64,000 nt of DNA from Variovorax sp. WS11. GTDB lineage: Bacteria > Pseudomonadota > Gammaproteobacteria > Burkholderiales > Burkholderiaceae_C. The position numbers and the translations under genes are program-made. The stretch lies in contig NZ_JAAGOW010000001.1 in the NCBI RefSeq assembly GCF_010499245.1, positions 62,001-126,000 on the forward strand. Direction: 5' to 3'. The notes below the pieces were generated by a model. The model was not told the DNA's origin, did not search any database, and saw only the letters and a list, made by a program, of their open reading frames with translations. Of this stretch, positions 19,152 through 30,880 are shown in pieces; position 1 is the first letter of the stretch; each line of letters opens with the position of its first letter.

Positions 19152-20320
19152 AGCGCCCCGGCCTGCCGGCGTCCCTCTGGGCGCTGCTGGCAGGCAACTT
19201 CGTGATCGGCACCGGGGTCATGGTGGTGCCCGGCACGCTCAACGAGCTCAGCACTTCGCTGCAGGTCAGCGCGGCCACGGCCGGCCAGCTGATCACTGCC
19301 GCGGCGGCGGTGGTGTGCTTCGGCGCACCGCTGCTGGCCGCCGTGGTCGCGGGCTGGGACCGGCGGGTGTTGCTGGCCTGCACCATGCTCTGGTATGCGG
19401 CCGGCCACTTGGTCGCGACGCTGATGCCGAGCTTCGGCGGACTGCTGGCGGTGCGCATGCTGACCGTCATTTCGCCCGCCATCTTCACGCCCCAGGCCGC
19501 GGCCTGCGTCGGCCTGCTGGTGCCGCTGGAGCAGCGCGGCCGCGCCGTGACCTTCGTCTTCCTCGGCTGGTCCATGGCTTCGGTGCTCGGCCTGCCGCTG
19601 GGCACCTTGATCGGGGGCCATTTCGGCTGGCGCACGGCCTTCGTCGCGATCGCCGTGCTGTCGGTGCTGAGCGCCGTCTGGATCTGGCGCCAGTTGCCGA
19701 CCGGCATTCGCCCGCCGGCCCTGACGCGCGCCGGCTGGGCGCAGGTGCTCAGGAGTCCGCTGCTGATGGGCGTGGTGGCCGTCACCGCGCTGCAGGGCTC
19801 GGGCCAGTTCGTGCTGTTCAGCTACTTCGCCCCGGTGTTGCGCGAGACCGTCGGCGCCGATGCCACCTCTCTCGGCCTCGTGTGGGGCTGGTTCGGCGTC
19901 TGCGGCCTGCTGGGCAACATGCTCGTGAGCCGGAGCATCGACCGCGTCGGCGCACCACGCATGGTGCTCGTCACCACCTCCTTGATCGCACTGAGTCTGT
20001 TGCTGTGGCCGCTGGGCGTCACGCTCGCCGGGCTGGCGCTGATCCTGGTGCCCTGGGGCCTGGGCTGCTTCGCCACCAACTCGGCGCAGCAGGCGCGCCT
20101 GGTGTCGATGGCGCCGGCGCTCGCGCCGGGTTCGGTCGCGCTCAACAGCTCCGGCATCTACGTGGGGCAGGCCGTGGGCGCCGCGGCCGGCGGCTGGCTG
20201 CTGGCCCATGACGCGATCGTCTGGATGAGCTGGGCCGGCTTCGCGATGCTGGTGTGCGCGCTGCTGCTGAGCCTGGCCGTCGACCGGGCCCAGGCCCGCA
20301 GCGCCGCCTTCAGCGCTTGA
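19148..20320 (+). CDS. MFS transporter
   Basis: This 390-aa inner-membrane protein has twelve predicted helices in two halves and the MFS loop motif between helices 2 and 3. It resembles the DHA1 drug/sugar efflux group (arabinose efflux permease type). The start is a TTG at 19148 that overlaps the dehydrogenase stop by 4 bp (TTGA), a sign of translational coupling. Its 3' end overlaps the convergent FimV-like gene by 11 bp. The substrate is unknown. Confidence 0.88.
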   Translation: MKRPGLPASLWALLAGNFVIGTGVMVVPGTLNELSTSLQVSAATAGQLITAAAAVVCFGAPLLAAVVAGWDRRVLLACTMLWYAAGHLVATLMPSFGGLLAVRMLTVISPAIFTPQAAACVGLLVPLEQRGRAVTFVFLGWSMASVLGLPLGTLIGGHFGWRTAFVAIAVLSVLSAVWIWRQLPTGIRPPALTRAGWAQVLRSPLLMGVVAVTALQGSGQFVLFSYFAPVLRETVGADATSLGLVWGWFGVCGLLGNMLVSRSIDRVGAPRMVLVTTSLIALSLLLWPLGVTLAGLALILVPWGLGCFATNSAQQARLVSMAPALAPGSVALNSSGIYVGQAVGAAAGGWLLAHDAIVWMSWAGFAMLVCALLLSLAVDRAQARSAAFSA

Positions 20321-22493
20321 TCGGCTTGGGCGCGATCTCGGCTTCGGTGTCCGGATCGAAGAGCTCGAAATCGATCACATTCGGATCGGTCGAAGGCGCC
20401 GGCGGTGGCTTGGGCGTGTCGATCGGCGCGCGCATGGTCTCGAAGGCCGTCCTGTCGAAGTCGGCCAGGTCCAGGCTGGCGCCGGGCTGGACGCGCGCCG
20501 ACTCGCGGCTTGGGGCATCCGGCGCCGGCGTGGGGCTGTCCGGAACCAGCACGGTCTCGTGCTCCAGCGAGTCGTCGATCCCGCCGTAGATCGAGGCCGG
20601 CAGCGTCGGCCCGTCCTCGACCGGCTCGGGCGGACGCTCGGCTTCGAGCGGCGCGGGCGTCGTGGCCAGTTGCTCGTGGCCGAAGGTGTCGACGAAGGAA
20701 TGCGGCGTGACAGGCGCAGGGGGCGCGCTGTCTGGATCGATCACCTCCTTGGCAACCGAATAGAGAAGCAGCAGTTCCTGGTAGGCAGCGAGGTCGAAGG
20801 CCTCGTCTTCACCTTCATTCACCCCGGGCTTGCGGAAGATCAGTTCCTCGATCAGCGCCAGGGTGCCGGGCGCCGGCCATTGCGATTCGATGCGCGCGAG
20901 CGCGCTGCGGTAGTGCTCCAGGCCCTTGCCCGTCTGATCGAACTGCTCGAACTCGGGCACGTAGGCATTGAAGGCCCGCTCGAATTCGTCGGCCAGGCGC
21001 GCATAGTCTTCCTTGCGGTCGAGCCCGTGGTAGATGCGCAGCAGGTCCAGGTAAGCCAGCGCGCTGGTGCCGGGATTGGTGGCGATGTGCTCGCGCAGCA
21101 CCGCGATCGCCTGGTCGTGCTGGCCCAGCGAGAGGAAGAAGTCGGACTGCTGCTGGACGTCGAACAGCTCTTCGGTATTGACCGGCCGCAAGGGATGACC
21201 GTCGGGGGCGCGCGCGGGATGCGGCGGATGGGACTCGCCGAAGCCGCTGTCCTCCTCGGGCTCCAGGCCCGCGAAGGTGGCCGCACCGAAGCTGGTGGCG
21301 TTCGCGCTGCGCCGTCGGGCGGGAGGCTCGATCTCTTCCTCGTCATCGCCGAGCAATTCGCCCAATTTGTCCGGCCGCGTGGGCCCCTCGTCGCCCTTGG
21401 GCGCCGGCTCGCGCCACCAAGCCCCCTCGGCCCGGCGCGCGGCGAGGCGCCAAAGAAGCAGGATGGCGATCAGCGCGAGCAGCAGCAGGCCGACCAAGGC
21501 GTAGACCAGCGGGTTGCGGTAGCGCTCCTCACGCGCCTGCACGAGCTCGGTGCGCAGTTCGAGCAGGGCGCGCTGGTTCTGCGCCGTCTGCTCGCGCAGC
21601 GCGTTCAACGTGGCCTCCAGCGCCTGCATGCGCTGAGCTTCGCGCTGCGCTGCTTCGGGCTCGGCGTTGAGGGCTCGCCATTCTGCGGCGGCAGCGCTGC
21701 GGCGGGCCGGGTCCTCGGCAGCGGGCAGCGTCAGCTGGGGCGTGGCCTTGAGGCCCGGCTGCGCGACCGGGACCGGTTCCATCGCCTCGAGTTGCAGGCG
21801 CGATCCGCTCGGCGCGGCCGCACGTGCCGGCGCCGGCGCTGGCGCCGGTGCGGCTGCAGGGGCAGCAGGTGCGCGCGGCGCAGCAGCACGCGGGGCTGCA
21901 GCCGGCGGCCGCACCGCCGCAGGCCGTGGCGCCGGCGCGCTTCGGCGCGGCGGCGGCGCCTCGGCGTCTTGCGTGCCTGCACCGGACGCAGCAGCACCGT
22001 TGCGGCGTGAGGATGCCCCGCCCTCGAAGCCGGAAGAGGAGCCCGCCCCAGCCACGCGCGAGGACGCGCGCGGCGGCTCGGCGGCCGGGCGCGGCATGGC
22101 CACGCTCGGCAAGGAGGCTTCCGTCGGAACGTCGGCGAGCAGCACATAGCTGCGCGTGGAGCGCGTTTCGCAACCGGCGCGCACGTTCACGTTGACCACC
22201 GGCTCGTCGATGATGGCGCTGGAGCGGATGCGCATGCGCGAGCTGGCGGGGCTGGACCCAGGCTCGAGCGATATCGACACGTTCCGGTCCGGGATGCGCA
22301 AGTCGCCCTGCACCACCTCGGCTTCCAGGCACAGTGCGCCGCTGGTCTCGGCCTCGTCCAGCGAAAGCGGAACCACCAAGTCCAGAGGCTTGCCGATCCA
22401 GACAGCGCCCTGAGGCCGCCCGATCGTCAAGGCAGACGATTCAAGTGCGAACCCGAGTAGAAACAGGGCCGCAGCCAAACGTGGTGGTTGCAA
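20310..22493 (-). CDS. FimV-like membrane protein
   Basis: This 727-aa protein has a signal peptide (cleavage near residue 21), a periplasmic FimV-type N-terminal domain (about 22-122) with cysteines C55 and C108 that may pair, and a long Pro/Ala-rich linker (about 135-235). A coiled coil (275-322), one transmembrane helix (330-350) and a cytoplasmic region with TPR-like helices (about 440-530, including QSDFFLSLGQHDQAIAVLREHI) follow. FimV proteins organise the cell pole and type IV pili. No LysM motif is visible, it is shorter than typical FimV, and the usual asd/truA neighbours are absent, so it may be a second paralogue. Confidence 0.75.
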   Translation of the reverse strand: MQPPRLAAALFLLGFALESSALTIGRPQGAVWIGKPLDLVVPLSLDEAETSGALCLEAEVVQGDLRIPDRNVSISLEPGSSPASSRMRIRSSAIIDEPVVNVNVRAGCETRSTRSYVLLADVPTEASLPSVAMPRPAAEPPRASSRVAGAGSSSGFEGGASSRRNGAAASGAGTQDAEAPPPRRSAPAPRPAAVRPPAAAPRAAAPRAPAAPAAAPAPAPAPARAAAPSGSRLQLEAMEPVPVAQPGLKATPQLTLPAAEDPARRSAAAAEWRALNAEPEAAQREAQRMQALEATLNALREQTAQNQRALLELRTELVQAREERYRNPLVYALVGLLLLALIAILLLWRLAARRAEGAWWREPAPKGDEGPTRPDKLGELLGDDEEEIEPPARRRSANATSFGAATFAGLEPEEDSGFGESHPPHPARAPDGHPLRPVNTEELFDVQQQSDFFLSLGQHDQAIAVLREHIATNPGTSALAYLDLLRIYHGLDRKEDYARLADEFERAFNAYVPEFEQFDQTGKGLEHYRSALARIESQWPAPGTLALIEELIFRKPGVNEGEDEAFDLAAYQELLLLYSVAKEVIDPDSAPPAPVTPHSFVDTFGHEQLATTPAPLEAERPPEPVEDGPTLPASIYGGIDDSLEHETVLVPDSPTPAPDAPSRESARVQPGASLDLADFDRTAFETMRAPIDTPKPPPAPSTDPNVIDFELFDPDTEAEIAPKPIKR

Positions 22494-22581
22494 AATGGGT
22501 AGAGCTTAAGAAGTAATCGAAAGTAGACACATTCTGGCACGCTCATTGGCGACACCAGATTTAGCGAGAGACAATTATCAA

Positions 22582-24102
22582 ATGACTGTGCAGTTTTCCA
22601 ATGTAGGGATCATCGGGGCTGGCGCGATGGGCCGCGGCATTGCCCAGATTGCGGCCCAGGCCGGCAGCCAGGTGCTGCTGTTCGACAGCTTCGAGGGCGC
22701 CGCTGTTCGCGGCCGTGACGCCATCGTGGCCCAGTGGCAGAAATTGCGAGAGAAAGGCAAGATCGACGAAGCGCAGCACGATGCCTTGTCCGCACGCATC
22801 CACGCGGTCGACTCGACGCAAGCGCTGGCCGGCTGCGATCTTGTAATCGAGGCTGTGGTCGAGGATCTGGAGATCAAGCGCAAGCTGTTTCAAGAGCTCG
22901 AAGCGGTGGTCGCGCCCTCGGCCACGCTGGCGACCAACACCTCCTCGCTCTCGGTCACGGCCATCGCCGCCGCCATGGCGCAGCCTCAGCGCATGGCAGG
23001 CTTCCACTTCTTCAACCCGGTGCCCCTGATGAAGGTGGTCGAGGTCGTGGCGGGCTTCAAGACCGATGCCGAGGTGTGCCGCCAACTCGCTGCCTACGCC
23101 ACGCAGATGGGCCACGCCGCCGTGCAGGCCAAGGACACCCCTGGCTTCATCGTCAACCACGCGGGGCGGGGCTATGGCACCGAGGCGCTGCGCATCGCCG
23201 GCGAGGGCGTGGCGGACTTCGCCACCATCGACCGCATCCTCAAGGACCAGGCGGGCTTCCGCCTCGGCCCCTTCGAGCTGCTGGACCTGACGGCGCTCGA
23301 TGTCTCCCATCCGGTGATGGAGTCGATCTACCGCCAGTACTACGAGGAGCCGCGTTACCGGCCCAGCGTGATCACGGCGCAGCGTCTGGCGGCCGGCGCG
23401 CTCGGGCGCAAGACCGGCGAAGGCTTCTACCGCTACGTCGACGGCGTCGCGCAGCAGGCGCCGGAGCCGCCCACACCGGCGTTCGAGGGCAATCCGGCGG
23501 TCTGGGTCTCGCCGCGCGCGGCGCGGCGGCCGGAGCTGCTGAAGCTGGTGCACGCGCTCGGCGCTCAGCTCGAAAGCGGAGCGACGCCCTCCTCCGCAGC
23601 GCTGATCCTGGTCGCGCCGCTGGGCTTCGACGTCACCACCGTGGCCGCAGTCGAGCGGCTCGATGCCACGCGCACGGTCGGCATCGACCTGATGGTGGAC
23701 GACGCCGCTACCAAACGCCGCGTGCTCGCCACCAATCCCGCGACGCGCAATGACGTGCGCGACACCGCCCATGCCCTGTTCGCGCGCGACGGCAAGGCGG
23801 TGAGCGTGATCCGCGACAGCGGCGGCTTCGTCACGCAGCGCGTGATCGGCACCATCGTGAACATCGCGACGGACATGTGCCAGCAGCAGGTCTGCTCGCC
23901 TGCCGACCTCGATCTGGCCGTGAAGCTGGGCCTGGGCTATCCGCAGGGCCCGCTCGCGATGGGCGACCTCTACGGCCCCACCAATGTGCTGGAAGTGCTG
24001 TTCAATCTGCAGACCGTGTACGGCGATCCGCGCTATCGCCCGAGCCCCTGGCTGCGCCGCCGTGGCGCGCTGGGCCTGAGCCTCACCCATCCCGAAGCGT
24101 AA
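22582..24102 (+). CDS. 3-hydroxyacyl-CoA dehydrogenase
   Basis: This 506-aa NAD-dependent enzyme oxidises 3-hydroxyacyl-CoA to 3-oxoacyl-CoA. The N-terminal NAD-binding motif GAGAMGRG lies at 12-19, followed by the NTSSLSVT and FHFFNPVPLMKVVEVV motifs, and a second C-terminal dehydrogenase domain is present, as in PaaH-type proteins. No crotonase domain is fused. I prefer the ATG at 22582 (MTVQFSNVGIIGAG) over one 36 bp upstream. It leads a co-directional acyl-CoA cluster; PaaH or a beta-oxidation role are both possible. Confidence 0.9.
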   Translation: MTVQFSNVGIIGAGAMGRGIAQIAAQAGSQVLLFDSFEGAAVRGRDAIVAQWQKLREKGKIDEAQHDALSARIHAVDSTQALAGCDLVIEAVVEDLEIKRKLFQELEAVVAPSATLATNTSSLSVTAIAAAMAQPQRMAGFHFFNPVPLMKVVEVVAGFKTDAEVCRQLAAYATQMGHAAVQAKDTPGFIVNHAGRGYGTEALRIAGEGVADFATIDRILKDQAGFRLGPFELLDLTALDVSHPVMESIYRQYYEEPRYRPSVITAQRLAAGALGRKTGEGFYRYVDGVAQQAPEPPTPAFEGNPAVWVSPRAARRPELLKLVHALGAQLESGATPSSAALILVAPLGFDVTTVAAVERLDATRTVGIDLMVDDAATKRRVLATNPATRNDVRDTAHALFARDGKAVSVIRDSGGFVTQRVIGTIVNIATDMCQQQVCSPADLDLAVKLGLGYPQGPLAMGDLYGPTNVLEVLFNLQTVYGDPRYRPSPWLRRRGALGLSLTHPEA

Positions 24103-24117
24103 GAGACAGGCATTCGA

Positions 24118-24897
24118 ATGACAGCAGAACTGAAAAGCACGACCGAGGGCGGCACCATGGTGCTCACACTCTCCAACCCCTCGCAGCGCAATGCGCTGGG
24201 CCCCGAGATGTACGCCGCGGGCATCGAGGCGCTCAACGGCGCCGAGAACAGCGACGAGGTGCGCAGCGTGGTGTTCGTAGGCGAAGGCGCATGGTTCTGC
24301 GCCGGCGGCTCGCTGCAGCGCCTGTCGGCCAACCGCGAGCGCGAGCCCGCGGTGCAGGCCGAGAGCATCGAGGCGCTGCACAACTGGATCGACTCGATCC
24401 GCACCTTTCCCAAGCCGGTGATCGCCGCCGTCGAGGGCGCGGCGGCCGGTGCCGGATTCTCGCTCGCAGCGGCCTGCGACTTCATCGTCGCGGCGCGCGA
24501 TGCGGTGTTCGCGGCCTCCTACAGCAGTGTCGCGCTCTCGCCGGACGGCGGGCTGAGCTGGCACCTTGGACGGTCCCTGCCGCGCCAGATCGCCAGCGAG
24601 TGGCTGATGCTGGGCGGCCGCATCGACGCAGCTCGCCTGCATGCACTCGGCATGGTCAACGAGCTGAGCGAGAGCGGCCAGGCCCTGTCGGCGGCGCTCG
24701 CGCTCGCCAACCGCCTCAATGCGCGTGCGCCGAACTCGCTGGCCAGCATCAAGGAACTGCTCAGCGAGGCGCGCGGCGCTACGCTCGCCTCGCAGCTGTC
24801 GCAGGAGCGCGACCACTTCGTGCGCAATCTGCACCACCCCAACGCCGGCATCGGCATCGCCGCCTTTCTCGCCAAGGAGACGCCGCGCTACGAATAG
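24118..24897 (+). CDS. Enoyl-CoA hydratase/isomerase family protein
   Basis: This 259-aa crotonase-fold protein should act on an acyl-CoA double bond. The oxyanion-hole segments are visible (GAWFCAGGSLQRL and AVEGAAAGAGFSLAAACDF). The usual catalytic Glu pair is not clear, and similar Comamonadaceae proteins are sometimes named oxepin-CoA hydrolase, alternative type. It is 15 bp after the dehydrogenase, in one operon. Confidence 0.85.
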   Translation: MTAELKSTTEGGTMVLTLSNPSQRNALGPEMYAAGIEALNGAENSDEVRSVVFVGEGAWFCAGGSLQRLSANREREPAVQAESIEALHNWIDSIRTFPKPVIAAVEGAAAGAGFSLAAACDFIVAARDAVFAASYSSVALSPDGGLSWHLGRSLPRQIASEWLMLGGRIDAARLHALGMVNELSESGQALSAALALANRLNARAPNSLASIKELLSEARGATLASQLSQERDHFVRNLHHPNAGIGIAAFLAKETPRYE

Positions 24898-24952
24898 CAG
24901 CGCGTCGCTCGGGCGACAAGCCCGGGCAATTCAGTCACACACAGGACAGTTC

Positions 24953-25675
24953 ATGGACGAGCCCATTCTTACCATCGAAGAACGAGAGGCGATCAATGGT
25001 GGTCGCTGGTTCTCTTCTCTTTCCCCATCCCTGCGTCACGACATTCTTCGATGCACCTTCGTCAAGCGCTACAAGGACGGCGACCTGATCTGCGCGCGCG
25101 GCGATCCGCCCGAGCAGTGGATCGCCTGCGCCAAGGGTGCGGTGCGCGTGAGCTCGACTGCGGTGTCGGGCAAGCAGGTGACGCTGACCTACGTGGAGCC
25201 GGGCATCTGGTTCGGCGACGTCGCGATGTTCGACGGGGACCGGCGCACGCACGATGCCTATGCGCATGGCGACACCACGATCGTCTGCGTGGCGCGCGCC
25301 GATTTCCAGAAGATCCTCGCCAGCCACGTCGAGCTCTACGAGGCGCTGATGCGGCTGCAGGCGCGGCGCATCCGGCAACTGTTCGGCCTGGTCGAGGACC
25401 TCAACACCCTGCCCCTGCGGGCCCGGCTCGCCAAGCAGCTGATTCACCTGGTGCGCAGCTACGGCGTGCCCAACCTCGCGGACGGCAGCCAGATGCGCAT
25501 CGGCCTGCACCTGGCGCAGGAAGAACTGGCGCAGCTGCTGGGGGCCTCGCGCCAGCGCGTGAACCAGGAACTCAAGGCCATGGAACGCGAGGAGGTGATC
25601 CGCATCGAGCCGGGCGGCCTGGTGGTGCTGGATCGCGCCGCGCTGATGCGCATCTCGGAAGCCGACGACCAATAA
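24953..25675 (+). CDS. Crp/Fnr family transcriptional regulator
   Basis: This 240-aa protein has an N-terminal cyclic-nucleotide-binding beta-barrel (about 20-135) and a C-terminal winged helix with the recognition region EELAQLLGASRQRVNQELKAME (about 185-205). The four-cysteine iron-sulphur signature of FNR is absent, so it is closer to a Crp-like factor with an unknown effector. It lies inside the acyl-CoA cluster and is a likely local regulator. The ATG at 24953 is taken as start. Confidence 0.88.
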   Translation: MDEPILTIEEREAINGGRWFSSLSPSLRHDILRCTFVKRYKDGDLICARGDPPEQWIACAKGAVRVSSTAVSGKQVTLTYVEPGIWFGDVAMFDGDRRTHDAYAHGDTTIVCVARADFQKILASHVELYEALMRLQARRIRQLFGLVEDLNTLPLRARLAKQLIHLVRSYGVPNLADGSQMRIGLHLAQEELAQLLGASRQRVNQELKAMEREEVIRIEPGGLVVLDRAALMRISEADDQ

Positions 25676-25692
25676 CAGCAGACCCCAGAGAC

Positions 25693-26781
25693 ATGACCCA
25701 GGACTTCGACAACTTCGTCGGCACCCGCGCCGTTTCCAAGCAGCACCTCTTCGACGTCGACGCGCTGACCGCCTGGCTCGAGAAGAACCTGGGAGGCTTC
25801 AAGGGCCCGCTCACGGTCGAGATGTTCAAGGGCGGCCAATCCAATCCGACCTACAAGCTGCTCACGCCCACGCAGAGCTACGTGATGCGCGCCAAGCCGG
25901 GTCCGGTCGCCAAGCTGCTGCCCTCGGCGCACGCGATCGAGCGCGAGTTCAAGGTCATGAGCGGGCTGGCCGGCACCGATGTGCCGGTGCCGCGCATGCA
26001 TTGCCTGTGCGAGGACGAGAGCGTCATCGGCCGCGCCTTCTACGTCATGGAGTTCATGCAAGGCCGGGTGCTGTGGGACCAGTCCCTGCCCGCCATGAGC
26101 AACGCGGAGCGCTCGGCGATCTACGACGAGATGAACCGCGTCATCGCCGCGCTGCACACCGTGAAGTTCGCCGAGCGCGGCCTGGCTGACTACGGCAAGC
26201 CCGGCAACTACTTCGAGCGCCAGATCGGGCGCTGGAGCAAGCAGTACGTGGCCTCGATCACCCAGCCCATTCCCGAGATGGACCGGTTGATGGAATGGCT
26301 GCCGGCCCACATGCCCCAAAGCGCGCGCGACGAGAAGATGACGTCCATCGTGCACGGCGACTACCGCCTGGACAACCTGATGTTCCACGCCACCGAGCCG
26401 CGCGCCATCGCCGTGCTCGACTGGGAGCTCTCCACGCTGGGCCACCCGCTGGCCGACTTCAGCTACCACTGCATGTCCTGGCACATCGCGCCGGGCGCCT
26501 TCCGCGGCATCGGCGGACTGGATTTGAAGAGCCTGGGCATCCCGACCGAAAGCGAATACATCCGCAAGTACTGCGAGCGGACCGGCCTCACCACGCCCGA
26601 GGCGCTGGCGCCCGACTGGAACTTCTACCAGGCCTACAACCTGTTTCGCATGGCGGCGATCCTGCAAGGCATCGCCAAGCGGGTCGAGGCCGGCACTGCA
26701 TCGAGCGAGCAGGCCGTCGCCTCGGGCCGCGGTGCGCGGCCGATGGCCGAAATGGCCTGGCAGTTCGCGCAGCGCGCCTGA
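25693..26781 (+). CDS. Phosphotransferase, ACAD10/11-kinase-like (APH family)
   Basis: This 362-aa protein has the aminoglycoside-phosphotransferase fold, with a Gly-rich loop ([13 protein letters not shown]), the catalytic HGDYRLDN motif (H221, D223, N228) and the metal-binding [11 protein letters not shown] motif (D243). It resembles the kinase domain fused to acyl-CoA dehydrogenase in ACAD10/11 and the LvaA kinase that phosphorylates 4-hydroxyacyl-CoA. The adjacent gene encodes the dehydrogenase part. An antibiotic-resistance role is unlikely in this context. It is 17 bp after the regulator. Confidence 0.85.
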   Translation: MTQDFDNFVGTRAVSKQHLFDVDALTAWLEKNLGGFKGPLTVEMFKGGQSNPTYKLLTPTQSYVMRAKPGPVAKLLPSAHAIEREFKVMSGLAGTDVPVPRMHCLCEDESVIGRAFYVMEFMQGRVLWDQSLPAMSNAERSAIYDEMNRVIAALHTVKFAERGLADYGKPGNYFERQIGRWSKQYVASITQPIPEMDRLMEWLPAHMPQSARDEKMTSIVHGDYRLDNLMFHATEPRAIAVLDWELSTLGHPLADFSYHCMSWHIAPGAFRGIGGLDLKSLGIPTESEYIRKYCERTGLTTPEALAPDWNFYQAYNLFRMAAILQGIAKRVEAGTASSEQAVASGRGARPMAEMAWQFAQRA

Positions 26782-26812
26782 AGCGCACTCCCCTTACCCC
26801 ACAGGAGACTCC

Positions 26813-28084
<1,272 letters not shown>

Positions 28085-28102
28085 TCGAGCGCCGGATGTG
28101 CC

Positions 28103-28140
28103 AAACCGCCGTGCGCCTCATGCGCCGGCGGTTTTTTCTT
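28103..28140 (+). terminator. Rho-independent terminator after the acyl-CoA operon
   Basis: AACCGCCG / CGGCGGTT with a 14-nt inner part is followed by TTTTTTCTT. Confidence 0.85.
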
Positions 28141-28142
28141 GG

Positions 28143-28622
28143 CTAGAGCTTCTTTTGCAGGAACATCGCCTGGCCGAAGGCCGGGTCGAGCTGGAAGTTG
28201 GCGAAGCCTTCGCGCACATAGGCGCGCAGCGCGCTGTGGTTGGCCGACAAAACCTCCAGCGTGAGCTTGCACGCGCCCCGTGCGCGGGCCTCCTGCTCCA
28301 CGCACGCGAACATGTGCTGCGTGATGCGGTGCCCGCGATGACTCGGCAGCACGACCACGTCATGTACGTTCACCAGCGGCTTGCAGGCAAAGGTCGAGAA
28401 GCCCTCGATGCAGTTGACGAGGCCGACGGCCTGCGCGCCATCGTAGGCCAGCACGCTGAAGGCCTGCGGTCGCGCGGCCAGCGCGTCGGGCAACTCGGCC
28501 AGCACCTCCGGCGCCAGCGCCGTGCCGCCGCCGGCTGGGTCGCGCGCGTAGCTGTCCAGCAGATCGACCAGTGCACGCGCGTGCACCGGATTGCGGTAGT
28601 CCGCGAGCAGGACCTCGATCAT
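28143..28622 (-). CDS. GNAT family N-acetyltransferase
   Basis: This 159-aa protein has the GNAT fold, with the acetyl-CoA-binding segment [16 protein letters not shown] near residues 92-106 and the C-terminal motif [21 protein letters not shown]. The substrate is unknown. Its start overlaps the glmM stop by 4 bp (ATGA), so it is the last gene of the folP-glmM run. Confidence 0.88.
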   Translation of the reverse strand: MIEVLLADYRNPVHARALVDLLDSYARDPAGGGTALAPEVLAELPDALAARPQAFSVLAYDGAQAVGLVNCIEGFSTFACKPLVNVHDVVVLPSHRGHRITQHMFACVEQEARARGACKLTLEVLSANHSALRAYVREGFANFQLDPAFGQAMFLQKKL

Positions 28623-29962
28623 GCAGCCGAACCCGTTTCCACCGCCGCCACCAGGCGCCGCGCGCAGGCCTCGGCCTGCGCTGCGTCGCGCGCCTCCACC
28701 ATCACGCGCAGCAGCGGCTCGGTGCCACTGGGGCGGATCAGTACGCGGCCCGCGTCACCCAGCTCCGCTTCGCTGCGCTTGATCTCGGCGGCGAGCGCCT
28801 TGTTGGCCTTCCAGTCCTGGTCGCCGCGGAGGCGCACATTGATGAGCGTCTGCGGGAACAGCGTGAGATCGGCCAGCAGCTCGCCGACCTTCTTGCCGCT
28901 GCGCTGGCAGGCCTGCAACACCTGCAGCGCGCTCACGATGCCGTCGCCGGTGGTGTGACGGTCGAGCGCCAGCAGATGGCCCGAGCCTTCGCCGCCGAGC
29001 AGCCAATGCCGCTTCTCGAGCTCTTCCAGCACATAGCGGTCGCCCACGCGCGCGCGCACCAACTCGATGCCTTGGGCGCGCAGCGCCATCTCGACCGCCT
29101 TGTTGGTCATCAGCGTGCCGACCACGCCGGCCAGCTTCTCGCCGCGCGCGATGCGCTCCATCGCCATCAGGTAGAGCAGCTCGTCGCCGTTGAACAGGCG
29201 GCCGCTCGCATCGATCAGTTGCAGCCGGTCGGCATCACCATCGAGTGCTATGCCGTAGTGCGCGCCGTGGGCACGCACCGCGTCGATCAGCGCCTGGGGA
29301 TGCGTGGCGCCCACGCCCTTGTTGATGTTGAGTCCGTCGGGCGCACAGCCGATGCTGATCACGTCCGCACCGAGCTCATGGAAGACGTTCGGCGCCACCT
29401 GGTAGGCCGCGCCGTGCGCGCCGTCGACCACCAGCTTCAGGCCGCGCAGCGTGAGGTCGTTGGCAAATGTGCTCTTGCAGAACTCGATGTAGCGGCCCGG
29501 CGCGTCGTTGAGGCGGCGCGCCTTGCCGAGCTGTGCCGAATCGGCCCACACCGGCGCCTCTTCGAGTGCCGCCTCGACCGCCAGCTCCCATTCGTCGCTG
29601 AGCTTGGTGCCGTGGGCACTGAAGAACTTGATGCCGTTGTCCGGGTAGGCGTTGTGGCTGGCGCTGATCACCACACCGAGGCTGGCGCGCTGGGCGCGCG
29701 TGAGGTAGGCCACGCCGGGCGTCGGCAGCGGCCCCAGCAGCACCACGTCCACGCCGGCGGAATTAAAGCCCGATTCGAGCGCGGATTCGAGCATGTAGCC
29801 CGAAATGCGGGTGTCCTTGCCGATCAGGACGGAGGGGCGCGCCTCGGTCTTCTTGAGCACGCGGCCGACCGCATGCGCGAGGCGCAGCACGAAGTCGGGC
29901 GTGATCGGTGCCTGGCCGACGGTGCCGCGAATGCCGTCGGTGCCGAAATACTGTCTTGTCAT
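28619..29962 (-). CDS. glmM: Phosphoglucosamine mutase
   Basis: This 447-aa enzyme converts glucosamine-6-phosphate to glucosamine-1-phosphate for peptidoglycan and LPS. The phosphoserine site is S102 in [14 protein letters not shown], the metal loop is DGDADR, the sugar-binding loop is GEGSGH, and the C-terminal phosphate loop is [11 protein letters not shown]. It overlaps folP by 4 bp (ATGA), the classic folP-glmM pairing after ftsH. Confidence 0.97.
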   Translation of the reverse strand: MTRQYFGTDGIRGTVGQAPITPDFVLRLAHAVGRVLKKTEARPSVLIGKDTRISGYMLESALESGFNSAGVDVVLLGPLPTPGVAYLTRAQRASLGVVISASHNAYPDNGIKFFSAHGTKLSDEWELAVEAALEEAPVWADSAQLGKARRLNDAPGRYIEFCKSTFANDLTLRGLKLVVDGAHGAAYQVAPNVFHELGADVISIGCAPDGLNINKGVGATHPQALIDAVRAHGAHYGIALDGDADRLQLIDASGRLFNGDELLYLMAMERIARGEKLAGVVGTLMTNKAVEMALRAQGIELVRARVGDRYVLEELEKRHWLLGGEGSGHLLALDRHTTGDGIVSALQVLQACQRSGKKVGELLADLTLFPQTLINVRLRGDQDWKANKALAAEIKRSEAELGDAGRVLIRPSGTEPLLRVMVEARDAAQAEACARRLVAAVETGSAA

Positions 29963-30819
29963 GCTTGCTTCTCCTGTCCCCGTTGTTCGGAGCGCATGGT
30001 CCGCCAGACGGCCAGCGCCGCGACGGTTTCGCGCACATCATGCACGCGCACGATCGCTGCCCCGCGCTCCACCGCCAGCACTGCGGCCGCAACGCTGGGC
30101 GCCAGGCGCCCAGCCGCCGCCTCGATGCCGGTGACCGCGCCGAGCGAGGACTTGCGCGACCAGCCGACCAGCAACGGCCAGCCGGCGGCGAGCAGTTCCT
30201 GCTGGCGAGCCAGCAGGGCGAAATTCTGCGCCACCGTCTTGCCGAAGCCGATGCCCGGGTCGAGCGTGATTCGCTCGGGCGCGACCTTCAGCGCCAGTAA
30301 CGCCTGCGCCTGTTGTTCGAGGAATGCGCGCACGGCGGGAACGACATCGCCTTCCATGGGCGCCGCCTGCATGGTCTGCGGATCGCGGTGCATGTGCATC
30401 AGGCAGATGCCGCAAGCCGGGTGTGCCGCCACCGCCTCGCGCGCGCCTGGCCGGCGCAGCGCCCAGATGTCATTGACGATGTCGGCGCCGAGCTCGAGCA
30501 CCGCGCGCATGACCTCGGGCTTGTAGGTGTCGACCGAGACCGGCACCTGCAGCTTGATCGCCTCGCGCACCACCGGCACCACGCGCGCCAGCTCCTGGTC
30601 CAGTGGCACGGCCGGGCTGCCGGGCCGGGTGGACTCGCCGCCGATGTCGAGGATGTCGGCCCCCTCTTCCACCAGTTGGGCGCAATGGCGCAGCGCGGCT
30701 TCGGTCGAGGCATGCGCGCCGCCGTCGGAAAAGGAATCGGGCGTGACGTTGACGATGCCCATCACCCGCGGCTGTGCGAGATCGATCTCGAAGCGCGTGG
30801 TGCGCCAGGTCCTCGTCAT
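29959..30819 (-). CDS. folP: Dihydropteroate synthase
   Basis: This 286-aa TIM-barrel enzyme condenses p-aminobenzoate with the pterin precursor in folate synthesis and is the target of sulphonamides. The motifs [62 protein letters not shown] and VGWSRKS are all present. It lies after ftsH, from which it is separated by a terminator, so it probably has its own promoter. Confidence 0.97.
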   Translation of the reverse strand: MTRTWRTTRFEIDLAQPRVMGIVNVTPDSFSDGGAHASTEAALRHCAQLVEEGADILDIGGESTRPGSPAVPLDQELARVVPVVREAIKLQVPVSVDTYKPEVMRAVLELGADIVNDIWALRRPGAREAVAAHPACGICLMHMHRDPQTMQAAPMEGDVVPAVRAFLEQQAQALLALKVAPERITLDPGIGFGKTVAQNFALLARQQELLAAGWPLLVGWSRKSSLGAVTGIEAAAGRLAPSVAAAVLAVERGAAIVRVHDVRETVAALAVWRTMRSEQRGQEKQA

Positions 30820-30831
30820 GCGAGCCTTCCG

Positions 30832-30860
30832 GAAATAGAAAACGGGGCCAGAGGCCCCGT
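30832..30860 (-). terminator. Rho-independent terminator after ftsH
   Basis: ACGGGGCC / GGCCCCGT with a 3-nt loop is followed on the minus strand by TTTTCTATTT, 21 bp past the ftsH stop. Confidence 0.85.
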
Positions 30861-30880
30861 CGATCGCCCGAGCATCTTGC

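Noticed and set aside
25693..26781. Aminoglycoside resistance gene
   Set aside because: The APH fold is present, but the sequence and neighbours fit the ACAD10/11-type acyl-CoA kinase group.
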